From Anaerolineae bacterium (GTDB lineage Bacteria; Chloroflexota; Anaerolineae; JACIWR01): a stretch of 36,525 nucleotides of DNA. The position numbers and the translations under genes were made by a program. Location: contig JANLFX010000007.1 in NCBI GenBank assembly GCA_024653325.1, forward strand, positions 1 to 36,525. The letters are read 5' to 3'. The notes beneath the pieces were generated by a model that was not told the DNA's origin, searched no databases, and worked only from the letters and a program-made list of their open reading frames with translations. Below, in pieces: positions 13,634 through 20,557 of the stretch (position 1 is its first letter; each line of letters opens with the position of its first letter).

Positions 13634-15633
13634 TGTTGAATAGTGACATGTTGCCGTTGGCTTACCCTTACGATCGCCGGGCATTGCTGGCTGCCTGGCA
13701 GCAATTCACCCAACAAGGCACCTGCAACTTTGCTGCCCTGGATCCTGCCGTGATGCGTTCCTGGCAACGTTGTTGGCAAATCGGCCTGGACCCCTACGTT
13801 TCCCCCATGGCTATGCGCCGTGAGGATGCCGAGGCTCTGGAACGGCGGCGACATGCGCATTTTGACCTGATCGCCATTGCCCGCCCGTTTATGGAGGACA
13901 TCTATCAGTTTGTCGGGGAACGGGACATCGTGGTTTACCTGGCCGACCGGGACTCCTGTATCCTGGATGCAGTGGGCGATCCGTCATTGCGTGAATTGCT
14001 GCAGGGCAGGGGTTTTGACTGCGGGCTGTTGCTGTCCGAAGAACTCTGCGGCACTAACGCCACGGCCCTGGCCCTGAACGAAGGAGTGCCGGTGCAGGTG
14101 GCGGGACCTGAGCACTATTGCGTTGCTTTTCACGCTCTTACTGGTACGGCTGCTCCCGTCCTTGCTCCTGCTGGTGAGCTGATAGGCGTATTGAGCATAG
14201 TCACTTTGGAAAGCAAGGGCCATCCTCATACCTTGGGGATTGTCATGGCCGCGGCCAAGGCCATCGAAAATCAATTGCAGGCGGATCTAAGCCTGACGGA
14301 TGCGTGTCATCACTTGGCGGAATTAAATGCTGCTTTGCAGGCGATGAGCAAAGGGGTCGTTTTCCTCGATACCTATGGCCGGGTCACACACCTCAATGCT
14401 CGGGCTGGGGAAATTCTGGGTTTTCCCCACCGAAAGGCCATGGGCCGGGAACTGACTTCCCTGGTCAGGCTGCCCAGCGAGGTGGAGGGGGCGATAGCCC
14501 GGCAGGTTGCATTGGCCGAGAAGGAAGTTGTCTTCCGAACGGTGGATGGGGACAGGTCTCGTCCCTGCCTGGCGAGCGTAGACATTTTGAAGGATGGTTC
14601 TCAGTTGTTGGGCCTCATCCTAATGCTGGAGCATACTGCCGAGGTGCGGCGTCTGGTGCATCGCATGGTGGGCGCGCAGGCTCACTTTACCTTCGACGAT
14701 ATTCTGTGTCAGGATGCAGAGATGAAGCGGGTGGTGTCTTATGCGCGCATCGCTGCCCAGGGAGATTCCAATGTGCTTCTTCTGGGAGAAAGCGGTACCG
14801 GCAAAGAGATGTTTGCCCAGGCCATTCACAATGGTGGTCGGCGGGCTAAAGGCCCCTTCATCGCCATCAACTGCGCGGCCATTCCCCGTGAGCTGATGGC
14901 CAGCGAACTGTTTGGATATGAGGGAGCATTCGCCGGAGCCGGGAAAGAAGGCCGGCCTGGCAAGTTCGAGCTGGCCGAGGGGGGCACCATCTTTTTCGAC
15001 AACGTGGACTGTATGCCCCTGGATATGCAGGCTGGACTGTTACGGGTGATTGATACCAAGGAAATAGTCCGTTTGGGTGGCACGCGGGTCATCACCCTGA
15101 ACGTGCGTATCATCGCTGCTTCCAGCAACCTGGACCTGGCCGGCGAGGTGCAACGAGGGAACTTCCGTGCCGACCTGTTTTATCGCCTCCATGTTCTGAC
15201 TCTGACCATTCCACCGTTGCGCGAGCGCGGTAACGATATCCTCCTGTTGGTCGCCCATCTGATCGAGAAATTCTCCCGTCGGCTGGGAAAAACGGTGACC
15301 GTTTCGCCCGGGGCGATGGCTGTACTACAGTCCTATCATTGGCCGGGAAACGTGCGCGAGCTGGAGAACGTATTGGAACGAGCCATGCACATGGTCAGCG
15401 GCTCCGAATTGATGGTAGAGCACCTGCCCTATGAACTGCGCATGGCTACCATCGGTGGCACAGACGAGGCTATACTGACCCTGCGGGAAGCTGAGCGCCA
15501 GGCGATCATCCGGGCCGGGCGGGCGCTGCGGGGCAACACCACCAAGATGGCCGAGGCTCTGGGCATTGGGCGCACTACCCTGTGGCGGAGGATGAAGGAT
15601 TTCAATCTGTCGCCGGAGTCTTTCAGGGGATAG
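13627..15633 (+). CDS. dhaR: DhaR/AcoR-like enhancer-binding protein with altered AAA+ motifs
   Basis: A 668-residue regulator: N-terminal region with MRSWQRC (43-49), GAF-like sensor (about 75-215), PAS-like domain (about 230-340), AAA+ domain (about 355-590) and a Fis-type helix-turn-helix at the end (TKMAEALGIGRTTLWRRMKD, 639-658). Walker A is intact (GESGTGKE, 387-394). The sigma54-contact loop reads GAFAGA (433-438) instead of GAFTGA, and Walker B reads FFDN (456-459) where D-E is usual. It lies just before the glycerol/dihydroxyacetone genes and is probably their activator. E. coli DhaR is known to act at a sigma70 promoter. The start is uncertain: GTG 13627 overlaps the previous gene; GTG 13633 and ATG 13648 are alternatives, all with weak ribosome binding sites. 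Confidence 0.85.
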   Translation: MLVLNSDMLPLAYPYDRRALLAAWQQFTQQGTCNFAALDPAVMRSWQRCWQIGLDPYVSPMAMRREDAEALERRRHAHFDLIAIARPFMEDIYQFVGERDIVVYLADRDSCILDAVGDPSLRELLQGRGFDCGLLLSEELCGTNATALALNEGVPVQVAGPEHYCVAFHALTGTAAPVLAPAGELIGVLSIVTLESKGHPHTLGIVMAAAKAIENQLQADLSLTDACHHLAELNAALQAMSKGVVFLDTYGRVTHLNARAGEILGFPHRKAMGRELTSLVRLPSEVEGAIARQVALAEKEVVFRTVDGDRSRPCLASVDILKDGSQLLGLILMLEHTAEVRRLVHRMVGAQAHFTFDDILCQDAEMKRVVSYARIAAQGDSNVLLLGESGTGKEMFAQAIHNGGRRAKGPFIAINCAAIPRELMASELFGYEGAFAGAGKEGRPGKFELAEGGTIFFDNVDCMPLDMQAGLLRVIDTKEIVRLGGTRVITLNVRIIAASSNLDLAGEVQRGNFRADLFYRLHVLTLTIPPLRERGNDILLLVAHLIEKFSRRLGKTVTVSPGAMAVLQSYHWPGNVRELENVLERAMHMVSGSELMVEHLPYELRMATIGGTDEAILTLREAERQAIIRAGRALRGNTTKMAEALGIGRTTLWRRMKDFNLSPESFRG

Positions 15634-15744
15634 TGAACGTGGGGCGGGTTGCTGCGGGTTATACGATTTGAAAAGTGGTGTTTTAGAAAGAAACGAAGTG
15701 ATTTGGCAAGCTGTTCCAGTATGAAACCAAATGGGGCAAAATCC

Positions 15745-15772
15745 TTGACAAAGTCACTTTCCGATGTATAAT
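15745..15772 (+). promoter_or_regulatory. Sigma70-type promoter of the glycerol/DHA operon
   Basis: TTGACA (15745-15750), 16 bases, TATAAT (15767-15772); predicted start near 15779. No convincing -24/-12 sigma54 element is seen nearby. The 110 bases between dhaR and this promoter are AT-richer than the genes and are where an activator site would be expected, but no clear dyad was found. Confidence 0.85.
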
Positions 15773-15840
15773 GAGAATGGGTAATATGGCTTCTGCACAT
15801 CGCATCACAGAGCGGTAAGTGCCCGAGGGAGGGGTGAGTC

Positions 15841-15907
15841 GTGCTCAAGCGGGAGAGAGCACTGGTAGAAGCTAACTGGTTTTTATGGTATGCAGCTACT
15901 AGCCGAC
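15841..15907 (+). ncRNA. Structured leader RNA upstream of glpF (candidate cis-regulatory RNA)
   Basis: GTGCTC (15841-15846) pairs with GAGCAC around a 10-nt loop. GGTAGAAGCT then pairs with AGCTACTAGCC (one bulge, one mismatch) around a 20-nt loop. Together with the terminator-like hairpin after it, the leader has three successive stem-loops, the arrangement of an attenuator or riboswitch expression platform. No known riboswitch consensus was recognised. Confidence 0.4.
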
Positions 15908-15957
15908 TTACGGTGAGTGGCTGGTATTTATCTCTTGATGATTTAGAAGGCATCTGA
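15841..15957 (+). CDS. 38-residue Trp-rich leader ORF
   Basis: GTG 15841 follows GAGGGAGGGG (15825-15834) at six bases and opens 38 codons ending in TGA 15955-15957. The peptide has three Trp, two Tyr and a hydrophobic middle (NWFLWYAATSRLTVSGWYL), then LDDLEGI. It lies wholly in the transcribed leader of glpF, and its stop codon falls within the attenuator-like hairpin at 15946-15984. It could be a regulatory leader peptide, a genuine small membrane-associated protein, or chance within a structured RNA. No homolog is recognised. Confidence 0.45.
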   Translation: MLKRERALVEANWFLWYAATSRLTVSGWYLSLDDLEGI

Positions 15958-15993
15958 CCGAGCCAGGCTCGAGATGGTGTCTTCTTTTTGTTT
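15946..15993 (+). terminator. Attenuator-like terminator in the glpF leader
   Basis: GAAGGCATC (15946-15954) pairs with GGTGTCTTC (15976-15984), with two G-T pairs. After a symmetric 4x4 internal loop, CGAGCC (15959-15964) faces GGCTCG (15966-15971). TTTTTGTTT follows at once. It lies about 115 bases before glpF, within the same predicted transcript, so read-through must be controlled or partial. Confidence 0.6.
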
Positions 15994-16029
15994 CTCTAGC
16001 TCAAGGGGGAAAGGGGGTGATCGCTAGAG
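15994..16029 (+). other. G-rich hairpin after the attenuator
   Basis: CTCTAGC (15994-16000) and GCTAGAG (16023-16029) flank a loop containing two G5 runs (GGGGGAAAGGGGG). It may be an extra leader structure; the rest of 16030-16090 shows nothing recognisable before the glpF ribosome binding site. Confidence 0.35.
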
Positions 16030-16105
16030 GACGCAAAGGGATTGGTATTTTCAGTTCGTACTATCTGCACACACCAAGCCATGATTTGAAAGGAGAGAAC
16101 AAACC

Positions 16106-16882
16106 ATGATGGGAGAATTGATTGGCGAGGTCTTCGGGACCTTCATCCTGATCCTGTTGGGCGATGGCGTGGTCGCCAACGTCGGGTTGGCCCCCCGTCT
16201 GGCCTCACCAGCCTACAACTGGAATACCATAACCTTCGGGTGGGCCATGGCGGTGATGGTCGCGGTGTACGTGACCGGCGGCGTCTCCGGCGCGCACATC
16301 AACCCGGCGGTGACCCTGGCCCTGGCCGTGAAGCGCGGCTTCCCCTGGGCCAAGGTTGTCCCCTACTGGATCGCGCAGATCGTGGGTGCTTTCCTGGGTG
16401 CCCTGGGCGTGTACCTGTGCTACTTTGATGGTCTGGTAGCGGCCGGCATGCCTAACGTCTGGTGCACTGGGCCAGGCTCGGTCTTCGGGCAGGCTTTCTG
16501 GGGTGGCACCGGGGCAGCGAGCGTGGGAGCGTACTCGCTGGGTATCGCCGTCGTAACCGAGATTTTCGGCACCGCCGTACTGCTGTGGGGTGTCCTGGCC
16601 AGCGGTGATACGAAGAACCTGGGCGTCGGTGCCAACCTCGGCCCGATGGTGGTGGCTCTCACCGTGCTGGCTGTGGGCCTGTGCCTGGGCGGGCCCAGTG
16701 GCTACTCCATTAACCCCGCCCGTGACTTCGGCCCGCGCCTCTTCGGTTTGCTCGTTGGCACCAAGGGGCTGTTCAGCGGCCTCTACTGGTTGGTGGCACC
16801 GATCATTGGTCCGCTAATCGGCGCGGTCATTGGCGTCTTCACCTACGACTGGTTCGTGACCCCTGTCGTGTCCAAGAAATAA
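16106..16882 (+). CDS. glpF: Glycerol facilitator (aquaglyceroporin)
   Basis: A 258-residue MIP-family channel with six membrane segments and two half-helices. The two NPA boxes are N66-P-A68 (SGAHINPAVTLAL) and N203-P-A205 (SINPARDFGPR), with R206 and D207 after the second box as in glycerol-conducting GlpF rather than water-specific aquaporins. It allows passive glycerol entry; trapping would follow by GlpK, encoded three genes on. AAAGGAGAG precedes ATG 16106; ATG 16109 is an equivalent start. It is the first gene after the attenuated leader. The segment after TM3 (FDGLVAAGMPNVWCTGPGSV) is a family-typical extracellular loop. Confidence 0.96.
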   Translation: MMGELIGEVFGTFILILLGDGVVANVGLAPRLASPAYNWNTITFGWAMAVMVAVYVTGGVSGAHINPAVTLALAVKRGFPWAKVVPYWIAQIVGAFLGALGVYLCYFDGLVAAGMPNVWCTGPGSVFGQAFWGGTGAASVGAYSLGIAVVTEIFGTAVLLWGVLASGDTKNLGVGANLGPMVVALTVLAVGLCLGGPSGYSINPARDFGPRLFGLLVGTKGLFSGLYWLVAPIIGPLIGAVIGVFTYDWFVTPVVSKK

Positions 16883-16937
16883 CGCGGTTGGGCCGATTAA
16901 GGGCGAGGCTGCATCAAAGCTATCGTGATTGTCAATT

Positions 16938-16968
16938 GGGAGGGAAGGATTACCTCTCCTTCCCTCCC
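16938..16968 (+). other. Intercistronic hairpin between glpF and dhaK
   Basis: GGGAGGGAAGG (16938-16948) and CCTTCCCTCCC (16958-16968) form a perfect 11-bp stem with a 9-nt loop. Only TTCC follows, so it is more likely a partial terminator or an mRNA-stabilising element that sets glpF and dhaKL levels apart. Confidence 0.6.
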
Positions 16969-17012
16969 TTCCTAGAACCTGGGATTCGCCTGAATTGAAA
17001 GGAGGCGAAACT

Positions 17013-18086
17013 GTGAAAAAGCTGATAAACAAACCAGAGGATGTAGTGAGAGAAGAACTGGAGGGCATGGCGCTGGCCTTCCCAGATATGATCAAGGTGC
17101 ATTTTGATCCCAACTTTGTCTACCGCGCCGACGCTCCGGTCAAGGGCAAAGTGGCCGTCATCTCTGGTGGTGGCAGTGGCCACGAACCGATGCACGGTGG
17201 CTTTGTGGGCGTGGGTATGCTGGATGCGGCCTGCCCTGGCCAGGTCTTCACCTCACCGACTCCGGACCAGATGCTGGAAGCCACCAAGATGGTGGATGGT
17301 GGCGCAGGTGTGCTGCACATCGTCAAGAACTACAGTGGTGACATCATGAACTTCGAGATGGCCGCGGATATGGCCCGCTCCGAGGGCATTCGGGTGCTCA
17401 GTGTCATTATTGACGACGATGTGGCCGTAAAGGACAGCCTGTACACCCAGGGCCGGCGTGGTGTGGGTACCACGGTGCTGGCGGAGAAAATCTGCGGCGC
17501 CGCGGCAGAGAAGGGCTATGATCTGAAGAAGCTGGCCGATCTGTGCCGCAAGGTCAACATCAACGGCCGCAGCATGGGCATGGCCCTGACACCCTGTACA
17601 GTGCCCATGGCCGGCAAGCCCACCTTTACCCTGGGCGAGGATGAGATGGAGATCGGCATTGGCATCCACGGTGAGCCTGGTCGAGAGCGGATGAAACTCA
17701 AAACTGCCGACGAGATCACCGAAATGCTGGCTCTGTCCATCATCGAAGACCCGCCCTACAGGCGAACCATGCGCGAGTGGGATGAGGCCAAAGAGGAGTG
17801 GGTAGACGTTACTCTGGAGGATCCGCCTTTCAAGGCTGGGGATCAGGTGCTGGCCTTCGTGAATAGCATGGGCGGCACCCCGGTTATCGAGCTACCCATC
17901 GTCTATCGCAAACTGCATCAGGTCTGCGAGAAGAAGGGGCTGAAAATCGTCCGCAACCTCATTGGCCCGTACATCACCTCGCTGGAGATGCAGGGCTGCT
18001 CCATTACCCTGCTCAAGATGGACGATGAGCTGATCAAGCTGTGGGATGCGCCAGTTAAAACCCCGGGGCTGCGGTGGGGAATGTAA
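17013..18086 (+). CDS. dhaK: Dihydroxyacetone kinase subunit DhaK
   Basis: A 357-residue substrate-binding subunit of PEP-dependent dihydroxyacetone kinase. Family motifs are [16 protein letters not shown] (51-66), which shapes the active site, and GIGIHGEPG with His219, the conserved His that holds dihydroxyacetone as a hemiaminal. It receives phosphate from the ADP cofactor of DhaL, which is recharged by DhaM. GTG 17013 is chosen because AAAGGAGGC lies seven to eight bases upstream; an upstream opening at 16929 crosses the intercistronic hairpin. dhaL follows 62 bases later, and dhaM is 7.5 kb downstream. Confidence 0.96.
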   Translation: MKKLINKPEDVVREELEGMALAFPDMIKVHFDPNFVYRADAPVKGKVAVISGGGSGHEPMHGGFVGVGMLDAACPGQVFTSPTPDQMLEATKMVDGGAGVLHIVKNYSGDIMNFEMAADMARSEGIRVLSVIIDDDVAVKDSLYTQGRRGVGTTVLAEKICGAAAEKGYDLKKLADLCRKVNINGRSMGMALTPCTVPMAGKPTFTLGEDEMEIGIGIHGEPGRERMKLKTADEITEMLALSIIEDPPYRRTMREWDEAKEEWVDVTLEDPPFKAGDQVLAFVNSMGGTPVIELPIVYRKLHQVCEKKGLKIVRNLIGPYITSLEMQGCSITLLKMDDELIKLWDAPVKTPGLRWGM

Positions 18087-18089
18087 AAC

Positions 18090-18131
18090 AATGACCAATG
18101 GTTCAATGACCAAATTGGCCCATTGGTCATT
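18090..18131. repeat. AATGACCAATGG inverted repeat between dhaK and dhaL
   Basis: AATGACCAATGG (18090-18101) and CCATTGGTCATT (18120-18131) are perfect inverse copies, and the spacer has a further AATGACCAA. The same word occurs at the tetR/epimerase junction (about 1609-1619, minus strand). It fills most of the dhaK-dhaL spacer. Confidence 0.6.
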
Positions 18132-18148
18132 CACAGGAGTGTATCTAT

Positions 18149-18787
18149 ATGCCTATCACTACTGACGACGTGATCGAATTCCTGCACCGCGCGGCAGACA
18201 TGCTTCACGAGAACAAGGAGTACCTTACCGAACTGGATTCGGCCATTGGCGATGCAGACCACGGCATCAACATGGACCGGGGATTCCAGACCATTCTGAA
18301 AAAATTACCCACGGTAGAGGACAAGGACGCCGGCACTATTCTCAAGACCTCAGGCATGGCCCTGGTGTCCAGCGTGGGGGGCGCAGGTGGTCCTCTCTAT
18401 GGCACGGCTTTTATGCAGGCTGGTATGGCCGTGGCGGGCAAGTATGAACTGACCGCTGAGGACCTCCTGGCGGCTCTGGATGCCGCACTCAAGGGAGTGA
18501 TGATGCGCGGCAAATCCAAGCCTGGCGAGAAGACCATGATTGATGCTATAGACCCGGCGGTGACGGCCATGCGCGAGGCGCTGGAGAAAGGGGCCACCAC
18601 TTTGCAGGCCCTGGAGCAGGCTACAATTGCTGCCGAACAAGGGATGAAGAACACTATTCCCATGATAGCCATGAAAGGCCGGGCCAGCTACCTGGGCGAA
18701 CGGAGCATCGGTCACCAGGATCCGGGCGCGACTTCCTCCTACCTCCTCATCCGTCTCATGACCGAGATGGCCCGAGAAAAACAGTGA
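18149..18787 (+). CDS. dhaL: Dihydroxyacetone kinase subunit DhaL (ADP-binding)
   Basis: A 212-residue all-helical nucleotide-binding subunit. The Mg-ADP ligands of the family are in place as D30, D35 and D37 (LDSAIGDADHGINM), along with the SSVGGAGGPLYGTAF loop (about 71-85) and the closing SIGHQDPGATSSYLL segment. In the PTS-dependent enzyme ADP stays bound and is phosphorylated by DhaM instead of being exchanged. CAGGAG precedes ATG 18149. It is co-transcribed with dhaK. Confidence 0.96.
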   Translation: MPITTDDVIEFLHRAADMLHENKEYLTELDSAIGDADHGINMDRGFQTILKKLPTVEDKDAGTILKTSGMALVSSVGGAGGPLYGTAFMQAGMAVAGKYELTAEDLLAALDAALKGVMMRGKSKPGEKTMIDAIDPAVTAMREALEKGATTLQALEQATIAAEQGMKNTIPMIAMKGRASYLGERSIGHQDPGATSSYLLIRLMTEMAREKQ

Positions 18788-18858
18788 GCCAAACGGCGCG
18801 TTGAGGAACGCGAGAGTTTAAATCCATTAGAAATCAGATCAGAAAGGAGAGAGAAACA

Positions 18859-20373
18859 ATGGCAAAGAAGTATGCCGCAGCAGTGGACCAGGGTACGACC
18901 GGTACTCGCTTTATGGTTTTTGACCATGCGGGGCAGGTGGTTGACTGGAAGTACCTGGAGCACGAGCAAATCTACCCGCAGGCTGGCTGGGTCGAGCACA
19001 ACCCGATGGAGATCTGGGCCCGCACCCAGGACGTGATTAACCTGGTTCTGAAAAATGGCAAGGTTGATCCCAAGGACATTGCGGCCATCGGCGTGACCAA
19101 CCAGCGCGAGACCACCATTATCTGGGACAAGCATACCGGCAAGCCCTACTACAACGCCATCGTCTGGCAGTGCACCCGCACCAAGGACATCTGCGATGAG
19201 CTGGCCAAGGATGGCGGTCAGGACCGCTTCCGCCCCAAGGTCGGTCTGCCTCTGGCCACCTACTTCTCCGGCCCCAAGATCAAGTGGATCCTGGACAACG
19301 TGGAAGGTGTTCGCAAGGCGGCGGAGAAGGGCGATGCCCTCTTTGGCAACATTGACACCTGGGAGATCTGGTGGCTGACCGGTGGCCCCAAGGGTGGCGC
19401 GCACGTGACCGACGTGACCAACGCCAGCCGCACCATGCTGATGAACCTGGAGACCCTGGACTGGGACGATGAGATCCTGAAGATCCTGGGCATCCCGCGC
19501 CAGATGCTGCCGGAGATCCGCCCCTCCAGCGATCCCAAGATCTACGGCTACACGCCCAAGGACGGGCCCTTCGGCACCGAGATCCCGGTATGCGGCGACC
19601 TGGGTGACCAGCAGGGTGCCTTTGTGGGCCAGACCTGCTTCAGCCCCGGCGAGGCGAAGAACACCTACGGCACCGGCTGCTTCATGCTGCTCAACACCGG
19701 CACCAAGCCCGTGCCCAGCAAGAGCGGTCTGCTGACCACATTGGGCTACAAGATCGGCGATCAGCCGGCGGTCTACGCCCTGGAGGGCTCCATCGCCATC
19801 ACCGGTGCGCTGGTACAGTGGCTGCGCGACAACCTGGGATTCTACGATTTCTCGAAACACATCGAGGATTACGCCCGGCAGGTGGAGGACAGCGGTGGCG
19901 TCTACTTCGTGCCCGCCTTCTCCGGCCTCTTCGCTCCCTACTGGATGAGCGACGCCCGCGGCGTGATCGTCGGCCTGACCCGCTTCATCAACAAGTACCA
20001 CATCTGCCGCGCTGCCCTGGAGGCCACTGCCTACCAGACCCGCGAGGTGCTGGATGCCATGGAGAAAGACTCCGGCGTGAAGCTGGCAGCCCTCAAGGTG
20101 GACGGCGGCATGGTCTACAACGAACTGCTGATGCAGTTCCAGGCCGACATCCTGGGTGTGCCGGTGGTTCGTCCCACGGTGGCCGAGACGACCTCGCTGG
20201 GCGCGGCCTACGCTGCCGGCCTGGCCGTCGGCTTCTGGAACAACCTGGAGGACCTGCGCGAGAACTGGGGTGTGGACAAGACCTGGGAGCCCAAGATGGA
20301 CGCTGAGACCCGCGCCAAGCTGTACAAGGGCTGGCTCAAGGCCGTCGAGCGCAGCATGCACTGGCTGGAATAA
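18859..20373 (+). CDS. glpK: Glycerol kinase
   Basis: A 504-residue FGGY-family kinase. The N-terminal ATPase motif is [11 protein letters not shown] (8-18), glycerol contacts lie in NQRETT (81-86), and the catalytic base is D250 ([11 protein letters not shown]), followed by [12 protein letters not shown]. It converts glycerol entering through GlpF to glycerol 3-phosphate. The loop that in Firmicutes GlpK carries the HPr-phosphorylated His (within YHFYG) reads [13 protein letters not shown] here and has no His, so direct PTS activation is not expected. AAAGGAGAGAG precedes ATG 18859. Third positions are more strongly C/G-biased than in neighbouring genes, consistent with high expression. Confidence 0.97.
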   Translation: MAKKYAAAVDQGTTGTRFMVFDHAGQVVDWKYLEHEQIYPQAGWVEHNPMEIWARTQDVINLVLKNGKVDPKDIAAIGVTNQRETTIIWDKHTGKPYYNAIVWQCTRTKDICDELAKDGGQDRFRPKVGLPLATYFSGPKIKWILDNVEGVRKAAEKGDALFGNIDTWEIWWLTGGPKGGAHVTDVTNASRTMLMNLETLDWDDEILKILGIPRQMLPEIRPSSDPKIYGYTPKDGPFGTEIPVCGDLGDQQGAFVGQTCFSPGEAKNTYGTGCFMLLNTGTKPVPSKSGLLTTLGYKIGDQPAVYALEGSIAITGALVQWLRDNLGFYDFSKHIEDYARQVEDSGGVYFVPAFSGLFAPYWMSDARGVIVGLTRFINKYHICRAALEATAYQTREVLDAMEKDSGVKLAALKVDGGMVYNELLMQFQADILGVPVVRPTVAETTSLGAAYAAGLAVGFWNNLEDLRENWGVDKTWEPKMDAETRAKLYKGWLKAVERSMHWLE

Positions 20374-20415
20374 GAGTTGTCAGGCGAAGTGCGCTTGGCT
20401 TCCAGAATCCCCTGA

Positions 20416-20442
20416 GGGTGGGGGGTATCACACCCCACCCTA
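20416..20442. repeat. Hairpin after glpK
   Basis: AGGGTGGGG (20416-20424) and CCCCACCCT (20434-20442) form a perfect 9-bp stem with a 9-nt loop. No T-run follows; it precedes the terminator. Confidence 0.55.
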
Positions 20443-20456
20443 TGCACGAGGCGATA

Positions 20457-20490
20457 AGGGAAGACCTCCGCCGGGGGTCTTCCCTTTTCA
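20457..20490 (+). terminator. Terminator between glpK and glpA-like gene
   Basis: AAGGGAAGACC (20457-20467) and GGTCTTCCCTT (20477-20487) form a perfect 11-bp stem followed by TTTTC overlap. It probably ends most transcripts after glpK, so the downstream genes depend on read-through or another promoter. Confidence 0.78.
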
Positions 20491-20503
20491 ATGGACTTTC
20501 TCA

Positions 20504-20532
20504 GGCGTGGGTGGGATGGCATCCCGCCCGCG
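20504..20532. repeat. GC-rich palindrome before the glpA-like gene
   Basis: GCGTGGGTGGGATG and CATCCCGCCCGCG pair around a single central G (G-T pairs included), ending shortly before the ribosome binding site of the next gene. It resembles the other dispersed palindromes. Confidence 0.5.
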
Positions 20533-20557
20533 ATTGAGGTGAGAAGGGGAATTGAAT

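Noticed and set aside
12362-13684. A 440-codon open frame antisense to the DUF1015 gene
   Set aside because: The plus strand encodes a clear DUF1015 protein; the antisense frame is a compositional shadow.
15698-15716. Sigma54 -24/-12 promoter before glpF (TGGCAAGCTGTTCCA)
   Set aside because: The second element lacks GC at -12 and the spacing is one base short; a much better sigma70 promoter follows, and the regulator has lost the GAFTGA Thr.
16005-16040. Cyclic di-GMP riboswitch remnant (GGACGCAAAGGG)
   Set aside because: Only a short word resembles the motif; the flanking helices and tetraloop receptor are absent.
18739-20361. A 540-codon open frame on the minus strand opposite glpK
   Set aside because: It mirrors a highly GC3-biased glpK gene, has no family motifs or ribosome binding site, and arises from the codon bias of the true gene.
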